DNA of 64,000 nt from Ramlibacter lithotrophicus (GCF_012184415.1 NZ_VTOX01000009.1:168884-232883); one strand, 5' to 3'. Positions 27,293 to 40,754 are shown, counted from the first letter of the stretch. Notes: generated by a model not told the origin, from the sequence alone. Program-made: numbers and translations.

Positions 27293-29374
27293 ATGACCGA
27301 ACTCCGCAACGTCGAGGCCGACCTCGCGCGCTTTCGCGTGCGGGTGTTCGTCGCCAGCCTCGTCGTGCTGCTCGCGTTCGTGCTGCTGGCGAGCCGGCTG
27401 GTGTGGCTGCAGGTGGTGCGCCACGACGATTTCAGCCAGCAGGCCGAGAGCAACCGCACCGCGATCGTGCCGGTGGTGCCCAACCGGGGGCTGATCCTCG
27501 ACCGCAACGGGATCGTCCTCGCCAGCAATTACTCGGCCTACACCCTCGAGCTGTCGCCCGCGCGCATCCCCGGCGGCCTCGACCAGACGATCGACGCGCT
27601 GTCCGAGGTGATCGAGATCTCGCCGCGCGACCGGCGCCGCTTCAAGAAGCTGCTGGAGGAGATGAAGAGCATCGACTCCCTGCCGATCCGCACCAAGCTG
27701 ACCGACGAGGAAGTGGCCCGTTTCGCCGTGCAGCGCTACCGCTTCCCGGGGGTGGAGATCAAGGCCCGCCTGTTCCGCAGCTACCCGTGGGGTGAGCTCG
27801 CCAGCCACGTGGTCGGCTACATCGGCCGGGTGAACCAGTCCGAGAAGAAGGCCATCGAGGAATGGTCCGAGGAGGACCAGGCGAACTACCGCGGCACCGA
27901 GTACATCGGCAAGCTGGGCGTCGAGCAGGCGTACGAGAAGCAGTTGCACGGGATCACCGGCGTCGAGCAGGTCGAGACCTCCGCCGGCGGGCGCGCGGTG
28001 CGGCGGCTGGCCAGCAGCCCGTCCACGCCGGGCCACACGGTGCAGCTGGCGATCGACATCAAGCTGCAGAAGCTGGTCGAGGACCTCTACGGGGAGCGCC
28101 GCGGCGCGCTCGTGGCGCTGGACCCCAAGACCGGCGAGGTCCTGGCGTTCGTCAGCAAGCCGACCTTCGATCCCAACCTGTTCGTCGACGGCATCGACAG
28201 CGAGAACTGGCAGCTGCTCAACGAGTCGATCGACAAGCCCCTGCTGAATCGCGCGCTGCGCGGCACCTACCCGCCCGGCTCGACCTACAAGCCGTTCATG
28301 GCACTGGGCGCCTTGCACACCGGCAAGCGCTCGCCCAGCCACGTCATCAACGACGGCGGCTCCTGGAGCTTCGGCGGCCACGTGTTCCGCAGCCACGGCG
28401 ACCATGGGCTCGGCCCGGTGGACATGTACCTGAGCATCGTGAAGTCCAGCAACGTCTACTACTACACGCTGGCCAACGAGATGGGCGTGGACCTGATGCA
28501 CGACTTCATGAAGCCGCTCGGCTTCGGCCAGTACACCGGCATCGACATCAACGGCGAGGTGCGCGGCGTGCTGCCCAGCCAGGCCTGGAAGCGCGGCTAC
28601 TTCAGGCGGCCCGAGCACCAGAAGTGGTATGCCGGCGAAACCATCTCGCTGGGCATCGGCCAGGGCTACAACTCGTTCACCATGCTGCAACTGGCGCAGG
28701 CGACCTCCATTGTCGCCAATGGCGGCGTCAAGCACCGCCCGCACATCGTGCTGGCGACGGAAGACCCGGTCACCAAGGCGAAGGTTCCGGTGGACCGGCC
28801 GGCGGCGGAGAACCTCGGATTCAAGCCCGAGCACGTAGCGGTCGTGCGCAAGGCCATGGTCGGCGTGACGCAGCAAGGCACGTCCACCCGCGTCTTTGCC
28901 GGCGCGCCGTATCTGTCCGGCGGCAAGACCGGCACCGCCCAGGCCGTGACGATCGGCCAGAAGGAGAAGTACAACGCCAGGAAGCTTGAGGAGCACCAGC
29001 GCGACCACGCCCTCTACATCGCCTTCGCGCCGGCGGACGATCCCAAGATCGCCATCGCGGCCGTCGTCGAGAACGCCGGCTTCGGCGCCGCCTCGGCCGC
29101 CCCGATCACGCGCCGCGTATTCGACTACTGGCTGCTGGGCCACTACCCAAGCGAGGAAGACCTGGAGGCGGTGCGCAAGGGCCAGGCCGCGGCGCCGATC
29201 GGCAAGCCGCGCAATGCATCGGAAGTCGCATGGCCGCCGGGCGCCAGCGGCCCGGCCGTGCTGGCGGCGACCCCGGCCGCTCCTGCCGCGGTGGTGGCCG
29301 CACCGGCCGCGTCGGCCCCGGCGCCGCTCGCCCTCGTGCCGGCCTCGGCCGCGGTAAAGACCTCGGCACGCTGA
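27293..29374 (+). CDS. mrdA: penicillin-binding protein 2
   Basis: Class B transpeptidase of the elongasome, 693 aa, cross-linking lateral-wall peptidoglycan. One N-terminal membrane helix (about 20-42) is followed by the dimerisation domain, then the transpeptidase domain. Catalytic SxxK is in PPGSTYKPF near residue 331, SxN is SSN near 385, and KTG is in SGGKTGTAQA near 545. The C-terminus has an Ala/Pro-rich extension of about 60 residues, probably disordered. The usual partner rodA does not follow; the next gene is on the opposite strand. Confidence 0.96.
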   Translation: MTELRNVEADLARFRVRVFVASLVVLLAFVLLASRLVWLQVVRHDDFSQQAESNRTAIVPVVPNRGLILDRNGIVLASNYSAYTLELSPARIPGGLDQTIDALSEVIEISPRDRRRFKKLLEEMKSIDSLPIRTKLTDEEVARFAVQRYRFPGVEIKARLFRSYPWGELASHVVGYIGRVNQSEKKAIEEWSEEDQANYRGTEYIGKLGVEQAYEKQLHGITGVEQVETSAGGRAVRRLASSPSTPGHTVQLAIDIKLQKLVEDLYGERRGALVALDPKTGEVLAFVSKPTFDPNLFVDGIDSENWQLLNESIDKPLLNRALRGTYPPGSTYKPFMALGALHTGKRSPSHVINDGGSWSFGGHVFRSHGDHGLGPVDMYLSIVKSSNVYYYTLANEMGVDLMHDFMKPLGFGQYTGIDINGEVRGVLPSQAWKRGYFRRPEHQKWYAGETISLGIGQGYNSFTMLQLAQATSIVANGGVKHRPHIVLATEDPVTKAKVPVDRPAAENLGFKPEHVAVVRKAMVGVTQQGTSTRVFAGAPYLSGGKTGTAQAVTIGQKEKYNARKLEEHQRDHALYIAFAPADDPKIAIAAVVENAGFGAASAAPITRRVFDYWLLGHYPSEEDLEAVRKGQAAAPIGKPRNASEVAWPPGASGPAVLAATPAAPAAVVAAPAASAPAPLALVPASAAVKTSAR

Positions 29375-29405
29375 AGTCGGGAGTGCCCCGCGAGCGCGGC
29401 GCGGC

Positions 29406-30386
29406 TCAGCGCCGGGCGAGCTGGTCGAGCAGCCAGCCGCCGACCTGGGCCGGCATCGCGCGCACGTGGCCCGGGAACGGGCCGCTCGGGAACCCGACAT
29501 GGCCGCCTGCGGCCGGTTGCCACAGTGTCACGTCCTCGCCCACCTCGTCGGCCTTCGGCAGGCTCACGGCCGGAACGAACGGATCGTTGCGCGCGTTCAG
29601 GGCCAGGGCCGGGATCCGGATGCGGTTCAGGTGCGGCTTGGCCGAAGCCCGCTCGTAGTAGTCGTCCGCGTCGCGAAAACCGTGCAGCGGCGCGGTGAAC
29701 ACGTCGTCGAACTGGTAGAGGTCGCGCGCGGCGGCCAGCCGCCCCGCGTCGAACAGCCCGGGGTGCTGACGCAACTTGGCGAGCGCCTTCGGCTTCATGC
29801 TGCGCAGGAACATCGCCGTGTACACGAAACGGTTGAAGCCGCGGCCGATCGCGCGCGAGCCCGCCGCAAGATCGAGCGGCGCACTGACGGCAGCGACCGC
29901 GGCGACCGTCCCTGCCGCCGCGGTGCCCAGCTCGCCGGCCCAGCGCAGCAGCGCATTGCCGCCGAGCGAAACGCCGACGGCGAGGACCGCGCCCCGCCAC
30001 CGTTGCCGCAGCCGTCCCAGGATCCAGCCGACCTCTTCGTGGTCGCCGGAGTGGTAGGCGCGCGGTCCCTGGTTGAGCTCGCCGCTGCAGCCGCGGAAGT
30101 GCGGAATCACGAAGGCGATGCCGCGCTCGCGCGCGAAGTCGGCAAACGCCTGCGCATAGTGGCTGCGCGAGGAACCTTCGAGGCCGTGGAAGAGCACCAG
30201 CAACGGCCGGGCGCCGTCGCCCGCCGCATCGGCAGCCCAGTCGAGATCGACGAAGTCGCCGTCGGGCGCCGTCCAGCGTTCGCGCCGCCAGCACGGCGGC
30301 GGGCCGAGGCGCCGGCGCGCGCCGACGGCGGCCCAGATCGTCTGGGCGTTGCCGCCGGGAAGCCACCACGGCGCCGCGTACTTCAA
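29406..30386 (-). CDS. alpha/beta hydrolase, YheT family
   Basis: Predicted cytoplasmic esterase-like hydrolase, 326 aa, of the YheT/EMB8 group. The oxyanion region LFHGLEGSSRSHYAQAF (near 74) and nucleophile elbow GVSLGGNALLRW (near 143) are visible, with a later Asp (NARNDPFVP) and His (AAGGHVGFP) completing the triad. The start TTG 30386 overlaps the stop of the preceding NTF2-like gene (TTGA) and puts LKYAAPWWLPGGNAQTIW, a family N-terminus, at the beginning. Substrate unknown; relatives act on short-chain esters. Confidence 0.88.
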   Translation of the reverse strand: MKYAAPWWLPGGNAQTIWAAVGARRRLGPPPCWRRERWTAPDGDFVDLDWAADAAGDGARPLLVLFHGLEGSSRSHYAQAFADFARERGIAFVIPHFRGCSGELNQGPRAYHSGDHEEVGWILGRLRQRWRGAVLAVGVSLGGNALLRWAGELGTAAAGTVAAVAAVSAPLDLAAGSRAIGRGFNRFVYTAMFLRSMKPKALAKLRQHPGLFDAGRLAAARDLYQFDDVFTAPLHGFRDADDYYERASAKPHLNRIRIPALALNARNDPFVPAVSLPKADEVGEDVTLWQPAAGGHVGFPSGPFPGHVRAMPAQVGGWLLDQLARR

Positions 30387-30832
30387 TGCAGCACCTGCCC
30401 GCTGGCGGACACCTCCTGGATTTCGCTGGCCGTCCCAGGACTCGCGTGGTGCGCGACCAGCCGCCAGCCTTGCGCCGTCTTGTGGTACACGTTGGTCGCG
30501 ATCACCCAGGCCTGCGCGGGCCCCTCCTTGCCGAGCACCTCGACCCGTTCGACGACGTGGTGCACCGCGCTGCCGGCGCCGAGCGTCTTGCGCACGCGCT
30601 CGGGCCAGGCGCGGATGCTGCCGTTGCTGAACATCGATTCGAAGGTGGCGCGGATCGCTACCGCGCCGATCACCCGCGGCCCGCCGGGATGGATGCACAC
30701 GATCTCGTCCTCGTCGGCCCAGCACGCCATCAGCCTGTCGATGTCGCCGGTCTGCAGCGCGCGGTAGAACGCGGCCTCGACGTCGTCGGCATTGCCTTCG
30801 AGATTGGCGGCCTGGAGTTTGGTCTTGCGCAT
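30383..30832 (-). CDS. NTF2/SnoaL-like protein
   Basis: A 149-aa NTF2-fold protein. The pattern VEAAFYRALQTGDIDRLMACW (residues 17-36 region) followed by an ICIHPGG-like strand (DEIVCIHPGGPRVIG) is typical of the SnoaL-like/YybH group. No catalytic residues can be assigned. ATG 30832 was chosen as the conserved start; a CACAAT hexamer at 30845-30850 on this strand could be its -10, giving a very short leader. It overlaps the YheT-like gene by 4 bp and is 25 bp after the Rossmann gene. Confidence 0.82.
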   Translation of the reverse strand: MRKTKLQAANLEGNADDVEAAFYRALQTGDIDRLMACWADEDEIVCIHPGGPRVIGAVAIRATFESMFSNGSIRAWPERVRKTLGAGSAVHHVVERVEVLGKEGPAQAWVIATNVYHKTAQGWRLVAHHASPGTASEIQEVSASGQVLH

Positions 30833-30857
30833 GGGACGATGGGCATTGTGCCCGCAT

Positions 30858-31604
30858 TCAGCGCTGCAGCCAGTCGCGCACGACGGCGCGCGGATCGCCC
30901 TGCGCGGCCTCCCAGACGGTCTGCGGCGCCGCGACATGGATGCCCGGCGGCGCCAGTTCCAGGGCGGCGGCGACCAGGTGCGCGACCTTCACGGCCCGCA
31001 CCGGCTGCTCGCTGCCGGGCAGCATGTACCTGAAGATGCCAAGCATCCAGCGGGCGACCCCTTCCAGCCGGCTGCCGGACCGGGCCGGGGCGGGCGCCTG
31101 CGCCGAGCGGATAATCAGCAGCCGCTCGAACCCCAACGCGGCGAGCGCCTGCTCGTCGAGATTCGCCAGCCCGCGTTTGAGCGCCTCGGGCAGCCGCCCC
31201 TGGGCGTGCGGCATGACGACGGCGAGCGTGCCGACGCCGCTGCGGCGCAGCCAGCGCGCGAGGGCCGGCAATTGCCCGGGCTGCGGCGTCCACAGTGCAC
31301 GCTCGCGCTGGTAGAACAGGCGCGGCGGGTCGAACATCACGATGGCCGTGCCGGCAGTCGTCGGTGGCCACGCCGCGGGATCGTCGCCCTCGACCAGCCG
31401 CACGCTCACGCGGGGCAACCCGGCCTTGATCGGCTCCCGCGCCAGCACCTCGGTGCTGCCGAAGCGGCCGAGGCCGACCAGCCGCCGCACCACTTCGTTG
31501 CCGAGCGCTCCTCCGGCGCCGGCCAGCACGAGCCGGCCCCGCGCGGCTGCCGGCGGCATCGCTCGGTTGGCCGCTTGCAGCACTTGAACCGGCCCGCAAT
31601 GCAT
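30858..31604 (-). CDS. Rossmann-fold NAD(P)-binding protein
   Basis: A 248-aa protein with an N-terminal nucleotide-binding motif GRLVLAGAGGALGNEVVRRL near residues 22-42, resembling atypical short-chain dehydrogenases of the NAD(P)H-binding (NmrA-like) type. The usual YxxxK is not evident, so it may bind a nucleotide without dehydrogenase activity. The start is uncertain: ATG 31604 is used, with an upstream in-frame codon at 31631 and a downstream ATG at 31559 as alternatives. It is divergent from lemA. Confidence 0.7.
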   Translation of the reverse strand: MHCGPVQVLQAANRAMPPAAARGRLVLAGAGGALGNEVVRRLVGLGRFGSTEVLAREPIKAGLPRVSVRLVEGDDPAAWPPTTAGTAIVMFDPPRLFYQRERALWTPQPGQLPALARWLRRSGVGTLAVVMPHAQGRLPEALKRGLANLDEQALAALGFERLLIIRSAQAPAPARSGSRLEGVARWMLGIFRYMLPGSEQPVRAVKVAHLVAAALELAPPGIHVAAPQTVWEAAQGDPRAVVRDWLQR

Positions 31605-31648
31605 CCCATCTATGCTAACGTGAGCTGTCATTTGCTCGGGAAAACACC

Positions 31649-32239
31649 ATGAAGCGTTGGTTCCTCATCCTGCTCACGGCCCTGTCGCTGACGGGCTGCG
31701 GCTACAACGACTTCCAGCGGCTGGACGAACAGACCAAGTCGGCATGGAGCGAAGTGCTCAACCAGTACCAGCGCCGCGCCGACCTGGTCCCCAACATCGT
31801 GGCCACGGTGAAGGGCGAAGCCAACTTCGAGCAGGAGACGCTGACCAAGGTGGTCGAGGCGCGCGCCAAGGCAACCTCGATGCAGGTCACGCCGGAAACG
31901 CTCAACAATCCGGAGGCGTTCGCGAAGTTCCAGCAGGCGCAGGGCGAACTGTCGAGCGCGCTCAGCCGCCTGATGGTCGTCTCCGAGCGCTACCCGGACC
32001 TGAAGGCGAACCAGGGCTTTCGCGACCTGCGGGTCCAGCTCGAGGGCACCGAAAACCGGATCACCGTGGCGCGGAACCGCTACATCCAGGCGGTGCAGGA
32101 GTACAACGTGCTCGCTCGCAGCTTCCCGACCAACCTGACGGCGATGGTGTTCGGCTACCAGGCCAAGCCCAGCTTCACGGTGCAGAACGAGGCGCAGATC
32201 TCGGTGCCGCCCACGGTGGACTTCGGCACGAAGAAGTAG
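31649..32239 (+). CDS. lemA: LemA family protein
   Basis: A 196-aa LemA-family lipoprotein-like protein. The N-terminal signal (WFLILLTALSLTGCG) has Cys at about residue 17. The four-helix LemA core includes YNDFQRLDEQTKSAWSEV and NQYQRRADLVPNIVATVKG near 38-50, followed by QEYNVLARSFPTNL near 150. Proteins of this family are usually encoded with TPM-domain partners, as here (two follow). Function unknown; the topology places most of the protein outside the membrane. Confidence 0.93.
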   Translation: MKRWFLILLTALSLTGCGYNDFQRLDEQTKSAWSEVLNQYQRRADLVPNIVATVKGEANFEQETLTKVVEARAKATSMQVTPETLNNPEAFAKFQQAQGELSSALSRLMVVSERYPDLKANQGFRDLRVQLEGTENRITVARNRYIQAVQEYNVLARSFPTNLTAMVFGYQAKPSFTVQNEAQISVPPTVDFGTKK

Positions 32240-32246
32240 CGCCTCG

Positions 32247-33206
32247 ATGAATGCGATTGCGGGCGCAGGCCCGCAAGCAGCGAACCGGCCGCACGCGCGG
32301 GCACTGACGCTCCTGCTGTTCCTGGCGATGCTGCTGGCGTGGTGGGCGCCGGCCGCCGCGCAAGGCGTGCTGCCGGTGCCGGCGTTGACGGCGCGCGTCA
32401 TCGACCAGACCGGCACGCTCGACGACATCCAGCGCCAGGGCCTGGAGGAAAAGCTCGCCGGGCTCGAACGCGACAAGGGCACGCAGGTCGTCTTCCTCAT
32501 CGTGCCGACGACGCAGCCCGAGGACATCGCGAGCTACGCCAACCGCGTCGCGAACGACTGGAAGATCGGCCGCAAGGCCGTCGGCGACGGCGTGCTGCTG
32601 GTGGTGGCCAGGAACGATCGCAAGATCCGGATCGAGGTCGCCAAGACGCTGGAAGGCGCCATTCCCGACCTGGCCGCCAGCCAGATCATCGACGAGGCCA
32701 TCCGGCCGCGCTTTCGCGCCGACGATTACGCCGGCGGGCTGCATGCGGCGGCGGACCAGCTGATCGCGCGCATCAAGGGCGAGGCGCTGCCACCCGTGAA
32801 GCAGGCGCCGGTGCGCGAGGCGGCGCGGGACGGCTTCAACTTCATGGACCTGGCGATCTTCCTGTTCTTCGCCGTGCCCATCGCCGGCGCGGTGCTGCGC
32901 GGGATCTTCGGGCGCAAGCTCGGTTCGCTGGTCACGGGCGGCGGCGTGGGTGCCGTTGCGCTGGTGCTCACGTCCAGCGTCGTCATCGCCGTCGTCGCCG
33001 CCATCGCCGGGCTGCTGTTCTCGATGGTGTCGGGCGCCGGGCCGCGGCTCGGGTCGCGCCGCCGTGGCGGCTGGGGCGGCGGTCCCATGATCGGCGGCGG
33101 CTGGGGCGGTGGTGGGGGCGGTGGCAGCTGGGGCGGCGGCGGTGGCTGGGGCGGCTCCGGCGGTGGCGGCGACTTCGGCGGCGGCGGCGCCTCGGGAGAC
33201 TGGTGA
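32247..33206 (+). CDS. TPM domain membrane protein with Gly-rich tail (YgcG-like)
   Basis: A 319-aa membrane protein. A signal peptide (about 20-40, ending APAAAQG) leads into a periplasmic TPM domain (about 50-175; ARVIDQTGTLDDIQRQ, GTQVVFLIVPTTQPEDI and WKIGRKAVGDGVLLVVA are its hallmarks). Two membrane helices follow near 192-210 and 232-258. The last 50 residues are almost only Gly with Trp and Ser, a low-complexity tail common in YgcG homologues. Some TPM domains have weak phosphatase activity. It is 7 bp after lemA and overlaps the next TPM gene by one base. Confidence 0.92.
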   Translation: MNAIAGAGPQAANRPHARALTLLLFLAMLLAWWAPAAAQGVLPVPALTARVIDQTGTLDDIQRQGLEEKLAGLERDKGTQVVFLIVPTTQPEDIASYANRVANDWKIGRKAVGDGVLLVVARNDRKIRIEVAKTLEGAIPDLAASQIIDEAIRPRFRADDYAGGLHAAADQLIARIKGEALPPVKQAPVREAARDGFNFMDLAIFLFFAVPIAGAVLRGIFGRKLGSLVTGGGVGAVALVLTSSVVIAVVAAIAGLLFSMVSGAGPRLGSRRRGGWGGGPMIGGGWGGGGGGGSWGGGGGWGGSGGGGDFGGGGASGDW

Positions 33207-33730
33207 TGGCGCAGGCACGCAACCAATCGAGGCTGGCCCGGATCTGGCGGCATTTATGGCTGGATGACGCCGACCTGCGCCGTGCCATTCCGCAGGCGCT
33301 CGTGGAACGCCTCGCGCAGCGGGTCGCGGCGAGCGAGCGGCGCCATACCGGCGAAGTGCGCATCTATGTCGAGCCAGCGTTGCCGCTCGGTTATCTCTGG
33401 CGCGATGCGTCGCCGCGCGAACGCGCGGTGGCCATCTTCGGCAAGCTGCGCGTGTGGGACACGGAGCAGAACAACGGCGTGCTGATCTACCTGCTGCTGG
33501 CCGAGCACGCGATCGAGATCGTCGCCGACCGCGGACTGGCAGCCAAGGTGCCGCACGACAGCTGGCAGGCGATCGTCGATCGCATGGGCAGCGCGTTCCG
33601 CCAGCGGCGCTTCGAGGATGGGCTGACGCAGGCGCTCGCGGAAGTGTCGGCGCTGCTGGTGGAGCAGTTTCCCGCCGCGCCGGGCAGCGCCAATCCCAAC
33701 GAGTTGCCGGACGCGCCGGTGCTGGGCTGA
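33206..33730 (+). CDS. TPM domain protein, soluble
   Basis: A 174-aa second TPM-domain protein lacking a signal peptide or clear membrane helix, so probably cytoplasmic or peripheral. Its TPM core (TGEVRIYVEPALPLGYLW near residue 47 and NNGVLIYLLLAEHAIEIVAD near 90) starts after about 40 basic, helical residues. The ATG overlaps the stop of the previous gene (TGATG). LemA, a Gly-tailed TPM protein and a short TPM protein make a common three-gene unit in Burkholderiales. Confidence 0.9.
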   Translation: MAQARNQSRLARIWRHLWLDDADLRRAIPQALVERLAQRVAASERRHTGEVRIYVEPALPLGYLWRDASPRERAVAIFGKLRVWDTEQNNGVLIYLLLAEHAIEIVADRGLAAKVPHDSWQAIVDRMGSAFRQRRFEDGLTQALAEVSALLVEQFPAAPGSANPNELPDAPVLG

Positions 33731-33736
33731 GCCCGC

Positions 33737-34546
33737 TCAGGACGCCGGCGCCACGGTGCCGCGCACGGCCCACGCGCGCGCCACCAGCGCGATCGACCCG
33801 TCCGTAGCCACCGGGAGCTGTTCGCGGATGCGATCGCACAGGCGAGCCCGCGCGGCTTCCGTCAAGGACATCGCATACGCCGGCGCCGGCCCTTGCCCGC
33901 CGAGGAACGGCTGCCAGTAGTCGTCGAAACTCGCGAACGGTGTAGGGATGTCGATGCCGGCGACGGCAACGCCTCGCAGCCCGGCACCGAGGAAGAGTTT
34001 CTCAAGCGCCGCGGGGCGGCACAGCGGAAAGCGGACCCCTTCGTCGAGTCCGGCGGCGTTTGGGTCGAGCGCCACCGCTGCGTCCCAGAAATGCCGCATC
34101 AGCTGCATGCGGCCGGCATAGTCCCAGACGTAGGCGGCCACGGTGCCCCCTGCGACCGTGACGCGGCCCATCTCCGAGAGCGCTGCCGCCTGGTCGTCGA
34201 CGAAGTTCAGCACCAGGCCTGAAACGACCGCGTCCACCGATCGGTCCGGCAACGGCAGCGCCGTGGCGCTGCCGCGCTGCAAGGCGACGCGTCCCGCGAG
34301 GGATTCGCCGGCCGCCGCCAGAAAGCCCTCGGAGGGCTCGACGCCGGAGACGGCAGCCGGAGCGCAGCCTTCCAGGATCGCGGCGCTCAACGCGCCGGTC
34401 CCGCAACCGACGTCCAGCCAGCGCAGCCCCGGTGGCAAGCCGAGCCACGCCAGAAACCGCGGCGCGACCTGCCGGCTCCAGCGGCCCACGTAGCGCTCGT
34501 ACGGGCTGCCGCGTTGCCAGTGATCGGACACATGTGCATCGGCCAT
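33737..34546 (-). CDS. class I SAM-dependent methyltransferase
   Basis: A 269-aa methyltransferase of the Methyltransf_11/25 type. SAM-binding motif I is LRWLDVGCGTGALSAAIL near residues 41-58; motif II (VEPSEGFL), the ATALPLPDRSVDAVVSGLVL segment and post-motif AYVWDYAGRMQLM follow. GAGGAG precedes ATG 34546. It stands alone, convergent with the second TPM gene (6 bp). The acceptor molecule cannot be inferred; small-molecule or lipid methylation is most usual for this group. Confidence 0.88.
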   Translation of the reverse strand: MADAHVSDHWQRGSPYERYVGRWSRQVAPRFLAWLGLPPGLRWLDVGCGTGALSAAILEGCAPAAVSGVEPSEGFLAAAGESLAGRVALQRGSATALPLPDRSVDAVVSGLVLNFVDDQAAALSEMGRVTVAGGTVAAYVWDYAGRMQLMRHFWDAAVALDPNAAGLDEGVRFPLCRPAALEKLFLGAGLRGVAVAGIDIPTPFASFDDYWQPFLGGQGPAPAYAMSLTEAARARLCDRIREQLPVATDGSIALVARAWAVRGTVAPAS

Positions 34547-34906
34547 CGAGCGCTCCTCGCGCGGCAGTGCCGCCTGGGCGCATGATGATGCGCTCTTTGC
34601 CGCGGTTGGCAAAGGTCAGCCGTGATGCGCTCGAGCGAGCGGCCGTCGCCGCGACATGCAGGAACGGCCGGCCCAAAAGAAAACAGCCCCGTCCTTGGAA
34701 AACGGGGCTGCGAGGGCGCGGTTTTTAGCGCTTGTTGTACGGTGCCGCGGACGGCGAATCACTATTGTCGTGCAGACCGGCGAGTTGGCGCGCAATTGCC
34801 CGGCAACAAACCGGTGCGGTGTGGCTGTGGGCCAACGAACTGGCGAACTCCAGTCAGTCGAGGACAGAGCACGTCGCTTCGCTCCCGTAATCCGTCCCCG
34901 ACGTCG
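34547..34906. other. 360-bp intergenic region after atpC
   Basis: No convincing gene is seen here. The part next to the methyltransferase is its upstream region. The minus-strand terminator of the atp operon is at 34684-34710. Between it and atpC, the minus strand keeps about 200 nt of structured sequence: an ACTGG/CCAGT hairpin at 34839-34843 and 34850-34854, a GACAAT hexamer near 34767-34772, and a 42-codon open frame ending PYNKR-stop at 34725. This could be a long 3' UTR or a small RNA that uses the terminator. Confidence 0.4.
34684..34710 (-). terminator. Rho-independent terminator of the atp operon
   Basis: CAGCCCCG (34684-34691) pairs perfectly with CGGGGCTG (34703-34710). Reading on the minus strand, the hairpin is followed by TTTTCTTTT. 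It is about 200 bp downstream of atpC. Confidence 0.8.
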
Positions 34907-35335
34907 TTATTTCTTCTGCCTGTACTTCCGCAGGGCCGCGATCTGCGCCGCCATGACCGCAAGCTCCGACTGGGCCTTCGCCAGGTCGATATCGCTCCTG
35001 GCGTTCTTCAACGCCTCTTCGGCGGCGCGCTTGGCTTCGTTAGCCTTCTCTTCGTCCAGGTCCTTGCCGCGGATGGCGGTGTCGGACAGCACGGTGACGC
35101 AGTTCGGCTGCACTTCGAGCACGCCGCCGGCGACGAAGACGAACTCCTCGCTGCCGTCGGCCTTCTCGATGCGAACCGACCCGGGCTTGATGCGCGTGAT
35201 CAGCGGCGTGTGGCGCGGATAGATGCCCAGTTCACCGGCCTCGCCGGGCAGCGCGACGAAGCGCGCGTCGCCCGAGAAGATCGACTCCTCGGCGCTCACG
35301 ACCTCGACGCGGATGGTGTGGGTGGTATCGACCAT
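34907..35335 (-). CDS. atpC: ATP synthase F1 epsilon subunit
   Basis: F1 epsilon subunit, 142 aa, coupling rotation and inhibiting ATP hydrolysis. The N-terminal beta-sandwich has [20 protein letters not shown] and the [18 protein letters not shown] segment; the C-terminal two-helix hairpin starts near residue 90 ([18 protein letters not shown]). Last gene of atpIBEFHAGDC, 13 bp after atpD. Confidence 0.97.
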   Translation of the reverse strand: MVDTTHTIRVEVVSAEESIFSGDARFVALPGEAGELGIYPRHTPLITRIKPGSVRIEKADGSEEFVFVAGGVLEVQPNCVTVLSDTAIRGKDLDEEKANEAKRAAEEALKNARSDIDLAKAQSELAVMAAQIAALRKYRQKK

Positions 35336-35348
35336 AGGGGTTAGGGCT

Positions 35349-37683
<2,335 letters not shown>

Positions 37684-37736
37684 TCGTTTTCCTTTGCGTG
37701 ACGCAGCCGCGAGCCGCAGCTGCGTCCCCAGGGTGA

Positions 37737-39290
<1,554 letters not shown>

Positions 39291-39337
39291 GACTCTTTCC
39301 TTTGTATGGGTTGCTTGGGGCGAGCCGCTCGCCGCCG

Positions 39338-39868
39338 TCAGGCGGTGAGCGCGACCTTCATTTGTTCGAGGCGGGCCCGCACCGAGGTGTCGAGCACTTC
39401 GTCGCCGACCACCACGCGGATGCCGCCGATCAGCGACGGATCTTCCTGCACGGTGACGTTCAGCTTGCGGCCGAAACGCCGCTCCAGCGTGCTGCTCACC
39501 TCGGCGAGGCTCGCGGGCGCGATGGGGAACGCGCTGTACACGGTGGCGTCGGACGTGCCGCCCTGGACGTTCTTCAGCTCGCGGAACTGGCTCGCGATCT
39601 CGGGCAGCGCCGCCAGGCGGCCGTTGTCGATCACCGTGCGCAGGAAGTTGGCGCCCTGCGGCGGCAGCGCGACGCGCGCCGCCTGGGTGACGACCTCGAA
39701 CACCTGTTCGTTGGTGACCTTCGGATTGTCGGCAAACTGCAGCAGTTGCTCGTTGCCGGCGACGGCCCCGAGCGCCTCCAGCCAGAAGGCAGTGCCTTCC
39801 AGGTCGGCGCGGGCCGACTTGAACAGCGCCTCGGCGTACGGCCGGGCGATCGTGGCGAGTTCAGCCAT
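39338..39868 (-). CDS. atpH: ATP synthase F1 delta subunit
   Basis: Peripheral-stalk delta (OSCP) subunit, 176 aa. N-terminal [15 protein letters not shown] and C-terminal [21 protein letters not shown] are diagnostic. It links subunit b to the alpha N-terminus. It is 15 bp after atpF. Confidence 0.96.
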   Translation of the reverse strand: MAELATIARPYAEALFKSARADLEGTAFWLEALGAVAGNEQLLQFADNPKVTNEQVFEVVTQAARVALPPQGANFLRTVIDNGRLAALPEIASQFRELKNVQGGTSDATVYSAFPIAPASLAEVSSTLERRFGRKLNVTVQEDPSLIGGIRVVVGDEVLDTSVRARLEQMKVALTA

Positions 39869-39883
39869 GTCGTGCTTTCCCGG

Positions 39884-40354
39884 TCAGAGCTCGGTCTGCA
39901 GCCGGCCCAGCAGTTCGGCGTGGACGGCCGGATTGACTTCCTTGCGCAGGATCTGCTCGGCGCCGCGCACGGCGAGGGCCGCCACCTGCTCGCGCAGGGC
40001 TTCACGGGCCTTGACGGCCTGCTGCTCGGCTTCGACCCGGGCGGCGGCAATGATCTTGTTGCCTTCTTCCGTGGCGCGGCCCTTCGCCTCCTCGACGATG
40101 GCCTGGGCGCGGCGCTCGGCATCGGCCAGCAGCGCGGCGGTCTCCTGGCGCGTCTTGGCGAGCTCGGATTCGACGCGCTGGTTGGCCGCGGAGAGCTCGG
40201 ACTTCGCCTTGTCGGCGGCAGCGAGCCCTTCGGCGATCTTCTTCGCGCGCTCGTCGAGCGCGGTGGCGATCGGCGGCCACACAAACTTCATCGTGAACCC
40301 GACCAGGATCAGGAACACGATCATCTGAATGATCAGGGTACCGGTAATGCTCAC
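39884..40354 (-). CDS. atpF: ATP synthase Fo subunit b
   Basis: Peripheral-stalk subunit, 156 aa. GTG 40354 was chosen because AAGGAT precedes it and the product starts directly before the single membrane helix (about 4-28, [20 protein letters not shown]). The rest is a long charged coiled coil, typical of b, ending in [10 protein letters not shown] longer reading with an upstream start at 40399 would add 15 non-homologous residues. Confidence 0.95.
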   Translation of the reverse strand: MSITGTLIIQMIVFLILVGFTMKFVWPPIATALDERAKKIAEGLAAADKAKSELSAANQRVESELAKTRQETAALLADAERRAQAIVEEAKGRATEEGNKIIAAARVEAEQQAVKAREALREQVAALAVRGAEQILRKEVNPAVHAELLGRLQTEL

Positions 40355-40430
40355 TTGTTCATCCTTCGCCCCGCGGCGCATTGCGCACCGCCCGGGCACG
40401 AGGTTGCTGAAACGCTGGTTCCAGCGCGGC

Positions 40431-40754
<324 letters not shown>

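Noticed and set aside
29143..30369. Long minus-strand frame beside mrdA
   Set aside because: It is a frame-shifted copy of the YheT-like hydrolase, which has the correct motifs in another frame.
33060..33203. Short tandem GGC/GGT-rich repeats that look like a repeat array
   Set aside because: They encode the in-frame Gly tail of the TPM protein; no spacers or palindromes suggest CRISPR.
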